The notes beneath the pieces were generated by a model. That model did not search any database. It had not been told where the DNA came from and saw only the letters and a program-made list of their open reading frames with translations. The translations under genes and the position numbers were made by a program. From Pseudobythopirellula maris (GTDB taxonomy: Bacteria; Planctomycetota; Planctomycetia; Pirellulales; Lacipirellulaceae), in NCBI RefSeq assembly GCF_007859945.1, contig NZ_SJPQ01000004.1, forward strand, positions 186,001 to 250,000: a stretch of 64,000 nucleotides of DNA. The letters are read 5' to 3'. Positions 31,201-39,801 of the stretch are shown here, piece by piece. The first letter of the stretch is position 1. The number at the start of each line of letters is the position of its first letter.

Positions 31201-33063
31201 CTCGAGACGTTCCGCGGCGACCGACGACCGCAGACCCCGGTTGCAGGTCTCTTCGAGCTCCGCGAGCCGATTTGTCCAGGCGTCACAGTCCAGCAGGCAC
31301 AGCTGCGCACGGGGGATCGTGCTGACGGCTTTGGCGAACTGGGCCAGATCGGACAGCTCGCGGGCGTTGCGGGGCGGCTGGGCGCCAAGCGCTTGGGCGA
31401 GCTCCGCGCCGGCGGAGATAAGCCGATCTATTCTCTCCGCGACTTCTTTGATCTCAATCTCGAAGCGGTCCATGTCGGTAGGCAGCAGCGCCTCGAGTTC
31501 GCAACCGCGCCACGGGTGTTCGCACGGCGTGCCGATCTTTCGGGCGTGGTCGGCGAGGTCGGCTACCCGGTCGATCAAGTCCTTGATCTCGTCACCCGAC
31601 AAATGCTCGCAACCGGTCAGATGCAGGTCACGCCCGCGGACGCCCTCGGCCTGCAAGCGAGTAATCTCACCGATCAGGTTGAACGGAGAGAGGCCGCTGT
31701 CGCCGATCGGCGCGCTGATCGCCTTCACGTGGCCGTTCAGGGTGTCCACACGCTGCTGTAGCGAGTGGACGAGGGCGCCGGCGTCTTCGAGATGCGGCGC
31801 GCTGAGCTTGAGCGTGCGGTCGAGTTCCTGGAGCAACTGCTTGCGGTTCGCCTTGTTGCTGTGCAGTTCGAGGCACATGTCCCCCAGGCCGATATTCGCC
31901 AGCCGGCGGTGCACGACCTCCAGCGCGGCCATCTTCTCGGCGACGAACAGCACGCTCTTCCCCTCGTGCACGGCCGCGGCGATCATGTTGGCGATCGTTT
32001 GCGACTTGCCCGTGCCGGGCGGGCCTTGCACCACGAGGTTGCGGCCGCGGCGGACCTCTTCGATCACCATCGCCTGCGAGCTGTCGGCGTCGATCACGTG
32101 CACCGCGTCGTCGACCGACACGAGGTCGTCGATCAGCTCCGTGGGGTCCTCGAACAACGGCGGTTCGTCGCGGAATCCTTCGCCCAGCAGCGAGCGGATC
32201 AGCGGGTTCTCGCTCAGCTTTTTGCCCTTGGGCCAGGCTTCCTGCTTGAGGTCCATGAACATGCGGATCTTCGAGAAGACGAACATCCACAGGACCATGT
32301 CGTTGGCCTGAACCCGCCAGCCCTCCTTGCCCTCGATCGCCTCGGCGACCGACGCGAAGTAACCCGAGGGCGTCAGGTCCTCGAGCGACTCGGGAAGCTC
32401 GGGCAGCTCCACGCCGAAGTCGCCCTTCAGTCGCTCCTGCAGCGAGAGGTTGGTCGTCAGCTCCTCGCCGTTGTAACTCAAGCGGAATCGCGCGCCCGCC
32501 TTCGCGCGGCGCAATTCCACCGGCAGCAGCAGCAACGGCGCGTGCCGCTCGGCGCCGTTCGGGCCGCTCTCACGCCACACCAGAAAGCCGATCGCCAGGT
32601 AGAGGACGTGCACGCCCTGCTCCTCGGCAAAGGTCTTGGTGTCGTAGTGCAGCTTCAGGAGCCGTTTCTCGAGCGCCTCGCCGTCTAGCAGCGTCTGCAA
32701 GCGGTTGTCGGTGTGGCGGTCGGGCGCCGACTCGGCGGCCGCGTCGGTCTGGAGCAACACGTCGCTGTCCATGGCGCCGCCGTCGTCGACCCACGTGTCG
32801 ACCTCGCCGGTTGCCTCGATGGCCGTATCGCCGTCGCCCGGGTCCGAGACCAGCGGGCTGGCCTCGTCGTCGTCCGAGGCAAGGAAGGTCATCGTCTTCC
32901 CCTGGATAGCCAAGAGGTCGAAGACCTGATCGGCCAGCTCGTCGACCACCTCCACGCGCGTGCTACGCGTCGGCGATCGGGGGGTGTTCAGCAGACGGTT
33001 GCGGGCCGAGAGGTCGAGGAGCTCGCGACGCGACTCCTCCAGCATCGTTTCCAGGTCCGGCAT
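28270..33063 (-). CDS. Very large SF1 helicase with C-terminal Vsr-like nuclease (DUF4011/DUF3320-type)
   Basis: A 1597-aa protein. The N-terminal domain (LEESRRELLDLSARNRLLN) is the DUF4011 signature. Walker A GPPGTGKSQTIANMI lies near residue 348. Walker B LLLIDEASQVEPVDAFG lies near 972, followed by GDTKQLPPTSFF, an UvrD/Dna2-like helicase order, and RRLNVLITRARSR (motif VI) near 1240. Residues about 1315-1360 (GIECDGAAYHSSRSARDRDR, then RGWRIHRIWSSDWF) are a Vsr/MTES-type endonuclease fold. The last 180 residues resemble DUF3320. Such helicase-nuclease fusions are common in defence islands, so antiviral defence is inferred. A GACCCCCC/GGGGGGTC palindrome overlaps the stop. Confidence 0.88.
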   Translation of the reverse strand: MPDLETMLEESRRELLDLSARNRLLNTPRSPTRSTRVEVVDELADQVFDLLAIQGKTMTFLASDDDEASPLVSDPGDGDTAIEATGEVDTWVDDGGAMDSDVLLQTDAAAESAPDRHTDNRLQTLLDGEALEKRLLKLHYDTKTFAEEQGVHVLYLAIGFLVWRESGPNGAERHAPLLLLPVELRRAKAGARFRLSYNGEELTTNLSLQERLKGDFGVELPELPESLEDLTPSGYFASVAEAIEGKEGWRVQANDMVLWMFVFSKIRMFMDLKQEAWPKGKKLSENPLIRSLLGEGFRDEPPLFEDPTELIDDLVSVDDAVHVIDADSSQAMVIEEVRRGRNLVVQGPPGTGKSQTIANMIAAAVHEGKSVLFVAEKMAALEVVHRRLANIGLGDMCLELHSNKANRKQLLQELDRTLKLSAPHLEDAGALVHSLQQRVDTLNGHVKAISAPIGDSGLSPFNLIGEITRLQAEGVRGRDLHLTGCEHLSGDEIKDLIDRVADLADHARKIGTPCEHPWRGCELEALLPTDMDRFEIEIKEVAERIDRLISAGAELAQALGAQPPRNARELSDLAQFAKAVSTIPRAQLCLLDCDAWTNRLAELEETCNRGLRSSVAAERLEPLLDPHSYNADVREAREAIKVYGDRWYRGFVGRYRAASAKLRAISIGAPPRSHAEQLEFLNLLIEHQADVECFSSNATEELGKQALSTGWRGAETDWGALAQAIEAVKVCREKFPTHSLTEVAKHSPDSATLRRCLQEIGKDLNPCFKCLGKLEKTLCFSTVDQLGRQAVDAPLHDLHRRMTGFLGDRDGLKDWIGYRTRCRSLAGRGVDEALTQLDSGAIGVDELRSGVELALYESLMRLAYTEHPALASFSGESHERVREAFVGFDKERLAHCRSLVAKVHWENTPRSSLGEMAVVNREINKKSRHLRVRTLMGKAGRAIQKAKPVFMMSPMSIAQYLPPGEMEFDLLLIDEASQVEPVDAFGAMARAKQVVVVGDTKQLPPTSFFARATQDGEPESEDDDAVRAKDIESILSMCCAKNVTQRMLEWHYRSRHHSLIEFSNHEFYDDRLIIVPSPCEPDDSLGLKFFHIPEAVYDRGGTRANRIEAKRIAEAAIEHALKTPGVSLGVGAFSMSQRDAILQELELLRKANPQAEEFFTEGKDEPFFVKNLENIQGDEREVIYISVGYGKDKDGYMSMSFGPLNSDGGERRLNVLITRARSRCVIFSSIRASDIDTSRTQARGAIAFKAYLQYAETGMLDTGSPAVKAEHDSEFERQVAKALRGLGYETHAQVGVAGFRIDLSVVDPSQPGRYLLGIECDGAAYHSSRSARDRDRIRQSVLEARGWRIHRIWSSDWFSQPDQELRRVVAAIEQAQAAPTPEKVADPPSVSSPAPPPPILRREEPETIGGEDLLIGAPYEVASFDVNRNATIPDTPIDHLERAVVQVVRVEGPIHREEVYRRIAQLWGSARAGRRIVEAIEGALGLAVSHGGLESIGDFFVMCGSDCKVVRDRSETGLLTLKKPEMISHMEIEEAIVRLVSSHVGMSHSEVVSATARVFGIGRISSGLRDRIEYVLQSMVKREQICDTDGRLATNHS

Positions 33064-33207
33064 CGGTCGACTCGGCCTGTTGTGTGGGTGGAATGGCGAC
33101 CGCCCGGGGCTACCCGAAGCGCCAAGGCGGCGGCCGCACTAGGTATCAAAAGGTAGCACGCAATTCGGTTGCCCGCATGTGGGTGTTTTCTCCCAACGCA
33201 CGATCGG

Positions 33208-36200
33208 TCAAACCGCTACGAACCGACCATCGTCCAGCCGCCGCGCGCGGCCGAGGCTTGCCAAGGTCTCGAGCAGCTCGCCGATGCGGTCCTTGTTCGC
33301 CCGGGTGAAGGCGGCGGCGACGGTCTTCACGTCGGCCGGGGCGGCGATCGCGGCGAGCGCCCCCTGCACGGCCGCCGCCTGCTCGCTGAGCGTCTTGGGC
33401 CACGGCTGCTTCTTGACCTTCGCCTTGCCCTTCTTGGTGGGCTTGGCCTTGGTCTCCTCGGTGGCGATCGTCTGCTGCGTCTTGCCGTCCGGGTTCTGCC
33501 CCTTGGGGTTCTGGAACTCGGGCCGCAGCCAGCGCACCAGCCCGCGTTTCTCCTCCTCGGCGCGCTCGTGGTTGAGCGCGACGAGCCGCTCCAAGATCTC
33601 TTCGTCGGGCAGATCAACCGGCCAGCCGTAAGCGTCGGCCACCGCCGTGTCCAAGTCGTCGTGGATCTGCTTGAGCACCGAGACGAGCCCCTGCTCGTGG
33701 ATCACGCGTTCCTTGTCCGTGAGCTCCTCGCCGCCGCGGAGCTTCTCCAGCACGTTGTACATGCCGGTCATCGTCAGCTTCGGGTGCTGCTCTTGCTGAC
33801 GCTTGCGGTGGGCGTCGAGCTGCTCGCCGAGCTCGCGAATGCGGGATTGCTGAGGCTCACTCGCAATCGGGAAAGGAAAGGGTTCAAAGCAGCGTGTTTT
33901 ATTGTATCGAGGATCATTACCAACACCCAATCGTCCACCAGCAGCCAATGCCCACTGATAATGGATGCGGCTTGAGAGAACACCGAGAACAGCGGAATCA
34001 GATACCGCAATATTCGTCAGCATATTATCTGGCAGAACATCCTGATCCAAAAATGAGAAGACCCTGTGTTTCGATGTTTCAGGTGTAGCGACAAATCTGC
34101 TTACACCCGCAGATGCGTCTCTCCAGACGGGTCTTTCCCAGCCAAATCGCCACCATTTTTCACGTATCGAGGCTCGGCGATTCTGGTCTCGCTCAGGCTT
34201 GACATAGTCAATCACCCTCTGAAACGCGGCGGAATTAGCACGCTTCGCCTCTTCTACAGACATGCCAAAGAAGTCGATCACGTAAACTCCACGCGAAGAC
34301 TGCATGAAGTCACGGCCATTGAGGTACGCTCTTATTACTACATGTTCACCTGCCGTCTGAGCTCGCAGTTCAGCAGCTTGGCTAGCGTCGACAATAAAGC
34401 CTGCTCCGTAGAGCTGCACGCCCGGAGAATAAAGCCCGTCGTTTGCCTTTAAAGGGACTGCCGAATCAAGGTCCGGGCCGGCTTTTAGTTGATGATTGAT
34501 TTTCTCAACTTCAATCAGCTTGACTTCCACCTCTTCTTGCTTGTCCTCATTGACGACGCAGCCGATTTCATATTTTGCTGGCTCTTCTGCGGCTCCTATC
34601 GTCATCGCAATTCGTACCGCAGCAGCAGTTGAAGTATCCACCCACGGATGGTCAGCAATCACGAATGGTACAAAGAGTGGGGTGCTCTTGGCCTCCATGT
34701 GACGCTGCAGAATGCGCCGTTGGAAGACCTGCCTAATACTGTTCGTAGTGATGAATCCGAAGCGTTGTAGCTTTCCTTCGCGGGTAAGAGCAGCGGCTTT
34801 ATCCCACCAGTACATCACGTAGTCTGCCTTCTCAGGTAGATCGTGAACGCTCCAGAGCGCTTCGACGTAGCCATCTCCGTTGGCCTGCCGGATCATCCAA
34901 CCGCCAATAAACGGCGGGTTCCCCACCACATAATCTGCCGCAGGCCACTCCGCCTTGCGTGGGTTCACGTAGCGGTACATCGGGATCCGCACCGACTCGT
35001 CCGGCACCTCCTCGCCGGTGACCGGGTGGGGCTTGGTGGTGCGGCCATCCCAGATCGTGACCGGCTCGCCGTTGTCGCCCAGCACTTCTTCGCGGCCGTC
35101 GTAGGCGGCACCGCGTCGCGGCACTCGATGTTGCCAAAATTCTTGATCACCGGCTCCGGCGGCCGCACCTTGCCGCGCGTGCGGAAGTGCCACTGCAGGT
35201 AGCCGATCCAGAGGACCAGTTCGGCGATCGCCGCGGCGCGCGGGTTGAGCTCGATCCCCAACAACTGGTGCGGGTCGACCGTGTGGCCGCTCTCGAGCAG
35301 CATCTGCCGGCCGCCGGCCACCTCGTCGCAGGCAGCGAACACCTCGCCCTCGAGCCGCTTGAGGTGCTCGAGCACGACGTACAAGAAGTTGCCGCTGCCG
35401 CAGGCCGGGTCGAGCACCCGCACCTCGCAGAGCCGGTCGTGGAATCGGTTCAGCTCCTTGAGGGCGCCCGACTCGTCGCCGTCGTCGAGCAGCGTGAGGG
35501 CGGCGGCCAGGGCGGCGTCCCACTCGGCCCGCAACGGTTCGACCACCGTGGGAACGACCAGCCGCTCGACGTAGGCCCGCGGCGTGTAGTGGGCGCCCAG
35601 CTTGTGCCGCTCGACCGGGTCGAGGGCCCTTTCGAGCAGCGTGCCGAAGATGGCGGGCTCGACATCGCTCCAGTTCGCCTCGGCTGCTTCGATCAGCAGT
35701 TCGAGCTGGTCGCGGTCGAGCGGCAGGGCGGCCTGGGACTCGAACAGCCCGCCGTTGAACCGGATCAGTTTTTCGCGCAAGTCGGTCGAGAACCCGCCCT
35801 TGTCCATCGTTTGCCACAGCGACTCGACCACCGGCACGAAGTGCGCGGGGTCGTCGAGAGACTTGAGCAGCGTGGTGAACGGGTCGCGGCGCTCTTGGCT
35901 CGGCTTCTCCTGCAGCAAGCCGACGTCCTCGGCGAACATGGTGAACAGGCACCGCATGAGGAACTGGGCGACCTCCTCGGGCGCGTGTCCCGCCGCCTCG
36001 AGCCGCTTGGCGAGCTTGGCCAGGCTGTCGGCGATCTCGCGCGTGACCTTCGCGCTGCGACGCGACGGGTCGAGCGCCAGCGGGTCAGTCCAGACGAGAC
36101 GCAACCGCTCGCGCGTCTCGGCCTCGGCCAGGTCCTCCAGCGCGATCTTGTGCGACTGCGGGTCGGGGAACGCCACGTAGGCGCCGCCGGTCTGGCTGAA

Positions 36201-36722
36201 CTCGCTGTAGAGCTCGATCACGTGGCCGACGTCGACGACCATCAAGAGCGGCGGGCGGCCCTCGTCGGCGCTGAGGTGGCGGGCGTATTGCTCGGCCTGG
36301 GTGTGCGCCTGGCGCAGCGCCTTGTCGTGCGCCTTGCTGCCGCGGCGGCCGTGGCCCTGTTTCTTGGCGGCCTGCTTCTGCTTGCCGCGCTCGGAGAGGG
36401 CCGCGTCGTCGCCGCGCTCTTCGACCCCTTGCTTGGTCTCGCAAACGAAGCAGCCCCGCCGGTAAAGGTCGGCGAACTTCGTCGAGTGCGTGCCGTCGTA
36501 GTTGTCGAACCGGATCGCCTTCTCGAAGACGTAGGCGTTCTCGGCGCCGTCCGGCCCGGCCGGCTCGGGGTGGTCCACGCCAAGCAGGTCGCACAGCTCG
36601 GTGAGGAACAGCTGGTAGTTGGCCCGCTCGGCCCCGCCCGAGGGGCGCCAGCGGGCGATGAACTCGCGCGCCTGGGCATCGGCTTTGGCTTCTTCGGGGT
36701 CGTTGTCAGTCGGTTGCGGCAT
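33208..36722 (-). pseudogene. MmeI-like type IIL restriction-modification enzyme, apparent 1-nt frameshift
   Basis: A single-chain endonuclease-methyltransferase of about 1171 aa once joined. Residues 1-200 form the MmeI-type N-terminal nuclease with [17 protein letters not shown] (D..ExK site). The methyltransferase has motif [14 protein letters not shown] near 437 and motif IV YVVGNPPFIGG near 600. The target-recognition and C-terminal domains follow (RCFEPFPFP, then the helical tail). The frame breaks near 35106-35111 after NIECRDAV and resumes at [10 protein letters not shown]; one lost base explains it. The segment from about 33850 to 34930 is much AT-richer than the flanks. It is divergent from the DUF4268 gene. 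Confidence 0.85.
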
Positions 36723-37035
36723 GGCTTCTAATTCAGCTGCGCTCAGAAAGAACGTGCGGCGATGAGGGAGACGTAGGGGCCCGTGATTATGGCTGCCAAG
36801 GGATGCGAATGACAGCCGCGCGGCCGGGGGGCAGACTGCAGACTGGAGTCTGCGGGCTGGGGGACTTAAGCGGGGCTCCGATGGGGTGTTTTACTTGTTT
36901 TCGGCGTCGCTGACTCCGCAAAGTATCGTTCGTACGCTTTCTTCCCGGCGGTTGGAGGAAGCGGTCGCGTCGCGCTGTTAGAGTGAGGATCTGTGCTGTG
37001 CATATTCCTGAACTACCAGTCAATGCGATCTCATC
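36723..37035. other. Divergent promoter region with a 16-bp palindrome
   Basis: These 313 bases separate the MmeI-like gene from the DUF4268 gene. No gene is seen. GCAGACTGGAGTCTGC at 36838-36853 is a perfect palindrome apart from its central GG, and its left half is repeated just before it at 36831-36837. This is a possible operator controlling the divergent pair, but it might also be a dispersed repeat. Confidence 0.45.
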
Positions 37036-38052
37036 ATGCCTGACTATCCTCTGGGGCGGCTCGACAAGATCGAGGCCCGCAATATCTGGGTCGACGAGGC
37101 CCGCGACTTCACGCCTTGGCTCGCTTCAGAGGAGAACATCGGCCTGCTGGGCGACGCCATCGGCTACGAGCTCGAGGTCGTGGCCCAGGAGAAGAGCGTC
37201 GGGCCGTTCAAGGCGGACATCCTCTGCCGCGAGACGCTCAATGGCCAGTACGTGCTGATCGAGAACCAGCTCGAGAAAACCGACCATGGCCATCTGGGGC
37301 AATTGCTCACCTACGCGGCCGGCCTGCACGCGGTGACCGTGGTGTGGGTGGCGGTCCGCTTCACGAACGAGCACCGCGCGGCGCTCGACTGGCTCAATGA
37401 GATCACGGCCGAGGAGTTCCGCTTCTTCGGCCTCGAGATCGAGCTGTGGCGGATCGGCGAATCGCCCTGCGCGCCGAAGCTGAACATCGTCTGCAAGCCG
37501 AACGACTGGACCGCCGAAGTGGGACGCTCGGCGCGGGCCAGCAGCGAGGAAGAGCTGAGCGACACGAAGCGGTTGCAGCTGGAGTACTGGACCAAGTTTT
37601 GGGACTACGTTCGAACTAGCGACTCGGAGCTGAGGGGGACCAGGGCGTTGCCACAGCACTGGAACAACCTGCCGATTGGACGCACCGGGTTTCGGCTCGT
37701 TGCGATTATGAACACGCAGTCCGGATATATCCAAGTGGAGATTTACTGCCACGACGACAATGCTCTGCAGCATTTTCACCAATTGCTCGAGTCGCAATCC
37801 GAGATCGAAGCTGAGCTTGGGCATGAGCTTGATTGGCAAGAGCTGCCTGGTCGCCAGGCGAGTCGCATTGCCTACGCGAGGTCGGTAGTGAGTTTTAGTG
37901 ATCGAAGCCTTTGGCCCGAGCAGCATGAGTGGCTCCGCACGCACCTCGAGGCTTTCGATCGTGTGTTCCGCAAACGCATCCGCGGGCTCAACGCAAACGA
38001 TTTCGAGGCCGAGGACGGTGACGCCGAGGAGTCCGCTGAAAAAACGCCGTGA
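37036..38052 (+). CDS. DUF4268-type protein with PD-(D/E)XK nuclease-like N-terminus
   Basis: A 338-aa cytosolic protein. Residues about 50-90 contain VGPFKADILCRETLNGQYVLIENQLEKTD, where Asp, then Glu-Asn-Gln, are spaced as in PD-(D/E)XK nuclease folds (written here in two parts: KADILCRE and YVLIENQLEKTDHGHLGQ). The C-terminal half (LQLEYWTKFWDYVRTSDSE, then IQVEIYCHDDNALQHFHQL) is the DUF4268 region. Proteins of this type often sit beside restriction-modification genes. Here it is divergent from the MmeI-like gene and is the only plus-strand gene in the island. Defence role inferred. Confidence 0.8.
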   Translation: MPDYPLGRLDKIEARNIWVDEARDFTPWLASEENIGLLGDAIGYELEVVAQEKSVGPFKADILCRETLNGQYVLIENQLEKTDHGHLGQLLTYAAGLHAVTVVWVAVRFTNEHRAALDWLNEITAEEFRFFGLEIELWRIGESPCAPKLNIVCKPNDWTAEVGRSARASSEEELSDTKRLQLEYWTKFWDYVRTSDSELRGTRALPQHWNNLPIGRTGFRLVAIMNTQSGYIQVEIYCHDDNALQHFHQLLESQSEIEAELGHELDWQELPGRQASRIAYARSVVSFSDRSLWPEQHEWLRTHLEAFDRVFRKRIRGLNANDFEAEDGDAEESAEKTP

Positions 38053-38177
38053 TGCGGTCGGGTGAGACTGTTCGCCTGCCATGCTTAGCTGCAGATTGAT
38101 GTTGGTAGAGGGGAGCATCTGTCTATCTTCTTCGATACGGCGGGGCAGAAGAACTTGCGGCTGTCGTCGCGGTGTGA

Positions 38178-38726
38178 CTAGGCGACGGCCTGGGCCAGGG
38201 CCTCCTCGGCTGCGTGGCGGGCCTCTGGGTGTTTGAGAATCGTGCTCAGGGCCGTGCGGCCACCGGGGATGATCCCCTGCTCGCGCCAGTCGGGCTGGGC
38301 CATACCTAGCAGCCGCTCCTGCTCGGTGGCGGGGAGCCCACTCAGCGCTAGCCGGAACTCTCGTCGGCGGTCAGCGGCCTCGCCGATCCGCCGGTTGTGC
38401 TCCTCATGCTCGGCCTGTCTGTCAGCGCGTCGGGCGGATGAATGCTGCTCATTCGCTCGCCGCTGAGCGTCGCTCACGGGCGGCCAGCCTGCCTCGATCA
38501 AGTCCCCCGGCCGCCAGCCGCAGACTCGGCGGTAGACCGCGCCGCCGTCCCACGCCAGCGGGCGGGCCTCGGCGTGCGCCAACAGGGCGCCCAGGTGCTC
38601 CGGTTCGCCGCCGTGTTCGCGGAACTCGGCGATGGCGTTTGCCGACTGGGCGACGCCGAGGCGCCGCATGCGTCGCTCGAGGGCGGCCCACCCAAATTCC
38701 GTTCCAAGATTTTCGGATTCCTCCAC
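38178..38726 (-). CDS. Hypothetical protein, probable C-terminal part of the replication-like gene
   Basis: A 182-aa open frame starting at GTG, with a helical, charged sequence (RRANEQHSSARRADRQAEHE, EFRLALSGLPATEQERLLGM). It lies in exactly the same frame as the gene ending at 38850. The 41 codons between them (NERRNGAQTKSPKSPTEPPP) read like a low-complexity linker, so the two were probably one protein of about 340 aa interrupted by UGA at 38850-38852. Alternatively it is translated separately from this GTG. No domain recognised. Confidence 0.5.
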   Translation of the reverse strand: MEESENLGTEFGWAALERRMRRLGVAQSANAIAEFREHGGEPEHLGALLAHAEARPLAWDGGAVYRRVCGWRPGDLIEAGWPPVSDAQRRANEQHSSARRADRQAEHEEHNRRIGEAADRRREFRLALSGLPATEQERLLGMAQPDWREQGIIPGGRTALSTILKHPEARHAAEEALAQAVA

Positions 38727-38849
38727 CTCCAGCCGATCAGGCTCATCGCCTTCGGTGGGGGGCAGGGGGGGAGGGGGCTCTGTAGGACTCTTAGGACTTT
38801 TTGTCTGGGCGCCGTTTCGGCGCTCATTGGCGGCGCTTGCGTCGCTCTT

Positions 38850-39197
38850 TCACTGTACTTCGCGGACAGTTTCGGACCCGGAACGTTGGAATGTCTCCCA
38901 GTTGCATACCTTTACGTGTGTCCCATTGCGGTCAGATTTGAGCACCTCAAGCATCCCGTCCGCGACAAACTCTTGCAGGTAGCGGCGCACGGTCCGATCG
39001 CTGACGCCGATCCACTTGGCTAGGTCTTTCGTCGACATGAGAGCCTCGCCTACCTCGAGGCGACGGCCGTTGCGCATGAGCTGTGGCTTGTAGGCTGTGC
39101 AGAGAAGAATGTGGCCCCACAGAGCAAACGTCTGCCCGTTCGACCAAGCGAGAGAGCCCTTCACGCTCCAATGGAGCTTGATCCATCCAGTGGTCAT
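38850..39197 (-). CDS. Winged-helix, phage-replication-initiator-like protein
   Basis: A 115-aa protein from the ATG at 39197, with the start GWIKLHWSVKGSLAWSNGQ typical of phage/plasmid replication-initiation (DnaD-like) proteins. It includes a winged helix-turn-helix: ALMSTKDLAKWIGVSDRTVR followed by RYLQEFVADGMLEVLKSDR. It probably binds DNA for replication or regulation of the island. Its ATG overlaps the stop of the upstream small gene (TGATG), indicating translational coupling. It ends at UGA after REVQ, and the same frame remains open beyond. Confidence 0.65.
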   Translation of the reverse strand: MTTGWIKLHWSVKGSLAWSNGQTFALWGHILLCTAYKPQLMRNGRRLEVGEALMSTKDLAKWIGVSDRTVRRYLQEFVADGMLEVLKSDRNGTHVKVCNWETFQRSGSETVREVQ

Positions 39198-39445
39198 CAC
39201 GGCGCTCCCCCATTCACGAGGGCGGCGCCAGGGCGCCGCAGCGACCGCCGAGCGGCCTCGAGCGCCTCGTCTGGCGCCCCGCGCCGCAGACTGCGGGGCA
39301 GCTGTTGCCATGCCGCGAGCAGCGTCAAGCTGCCCGACAGCGGCTCGGCCGCTATCGCCGGCGGGAAGGCGAGCGGGTCTCCGTCACGCTCGTACGCCTC
39401 GGCGATCGTCGCTGGTGGCGACGGCTTCAGTGGGTTAGCATTCAT
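39197..39445 (-). CDS. Small hypothetical protein coupled to the replication-like gene
   Basis: An 82-aa protein (MNANPLKPSPPATIAEAYERD) rich in Ala, Pro and Arg, with ends LRRPGAALVNGGAP. Its stop shares one base with the downstream ATG (TGATG). It lies between an excisionase-type gene and the winged-helix gene on the same strand. No family recognised; the evidence is operon position and overlap. Confidence 0.5.
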   Translation of the reverse strand: MNANPLKPSPPATIAEAYERDGDPLAFPPAIAAEPLSGSLTLLAAWQQLPRSLRRGAPDEALEAARRSLRRPGAALVNGGAP

Positions 39446-39506
39446 TGTGATACCCAGCCCTGGTCGCGCATGTTGTGACCGCGCGGCCAGGGCCCCTTTC
39501 TTTGGC

Positions 39507-39707
39507 TCAGGCTTTTGTTTGCGCGGCGGCCGACTTCCGGCCCGCCATGAATTGATCGAGGTCCGCACGGTCGAGCACCACGCGGCTGCCCACCCCGATC
39601 TTGGGGATCTCGCCCTCGGCAAGCAGGGCGTCGAGGGTTCGAAGACTGACGCCGATGTAGGCGGCGCCTTCGGCTCGTTTCAGATAACGGGCCAAGTCAG
39701 TAGACAT
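39507..39707 (-). CDS. Excisionase-type helix-turn-helix protein
   Basis: A 66-aa protein, MSTDLARYLKRAEGAAYIG then VSLRTLDALLAEGEIPKIG and SRVVLDRADLDQFMAG. This is the MerR-like winged helix of the excisionase/AlpA family: the recognition helix is followed by the R-x-x-x-x-D-L-x-x-F tail. It would bind near att sites to direct excision, or regulate the operon behind it. First gene of a minus-strand run going to 38178. Confidence 0.78.
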   Translation of the reverse strand: MSTDLARYLKRAEGAAYIGVSLRTLDALLAEGEIPKIGVGSRVVLDRADLDQFMAGRKSAAAQTKA

Positions 39708-39801
39708 GGATCGACTCACTGCACGGAGTAAGAATCGCAGCCGCGTTCACGCGGTCGCATCGTGCAGCAGGTTAGCCAGCAATCGATGTGGACAAAGTGG
39801 A

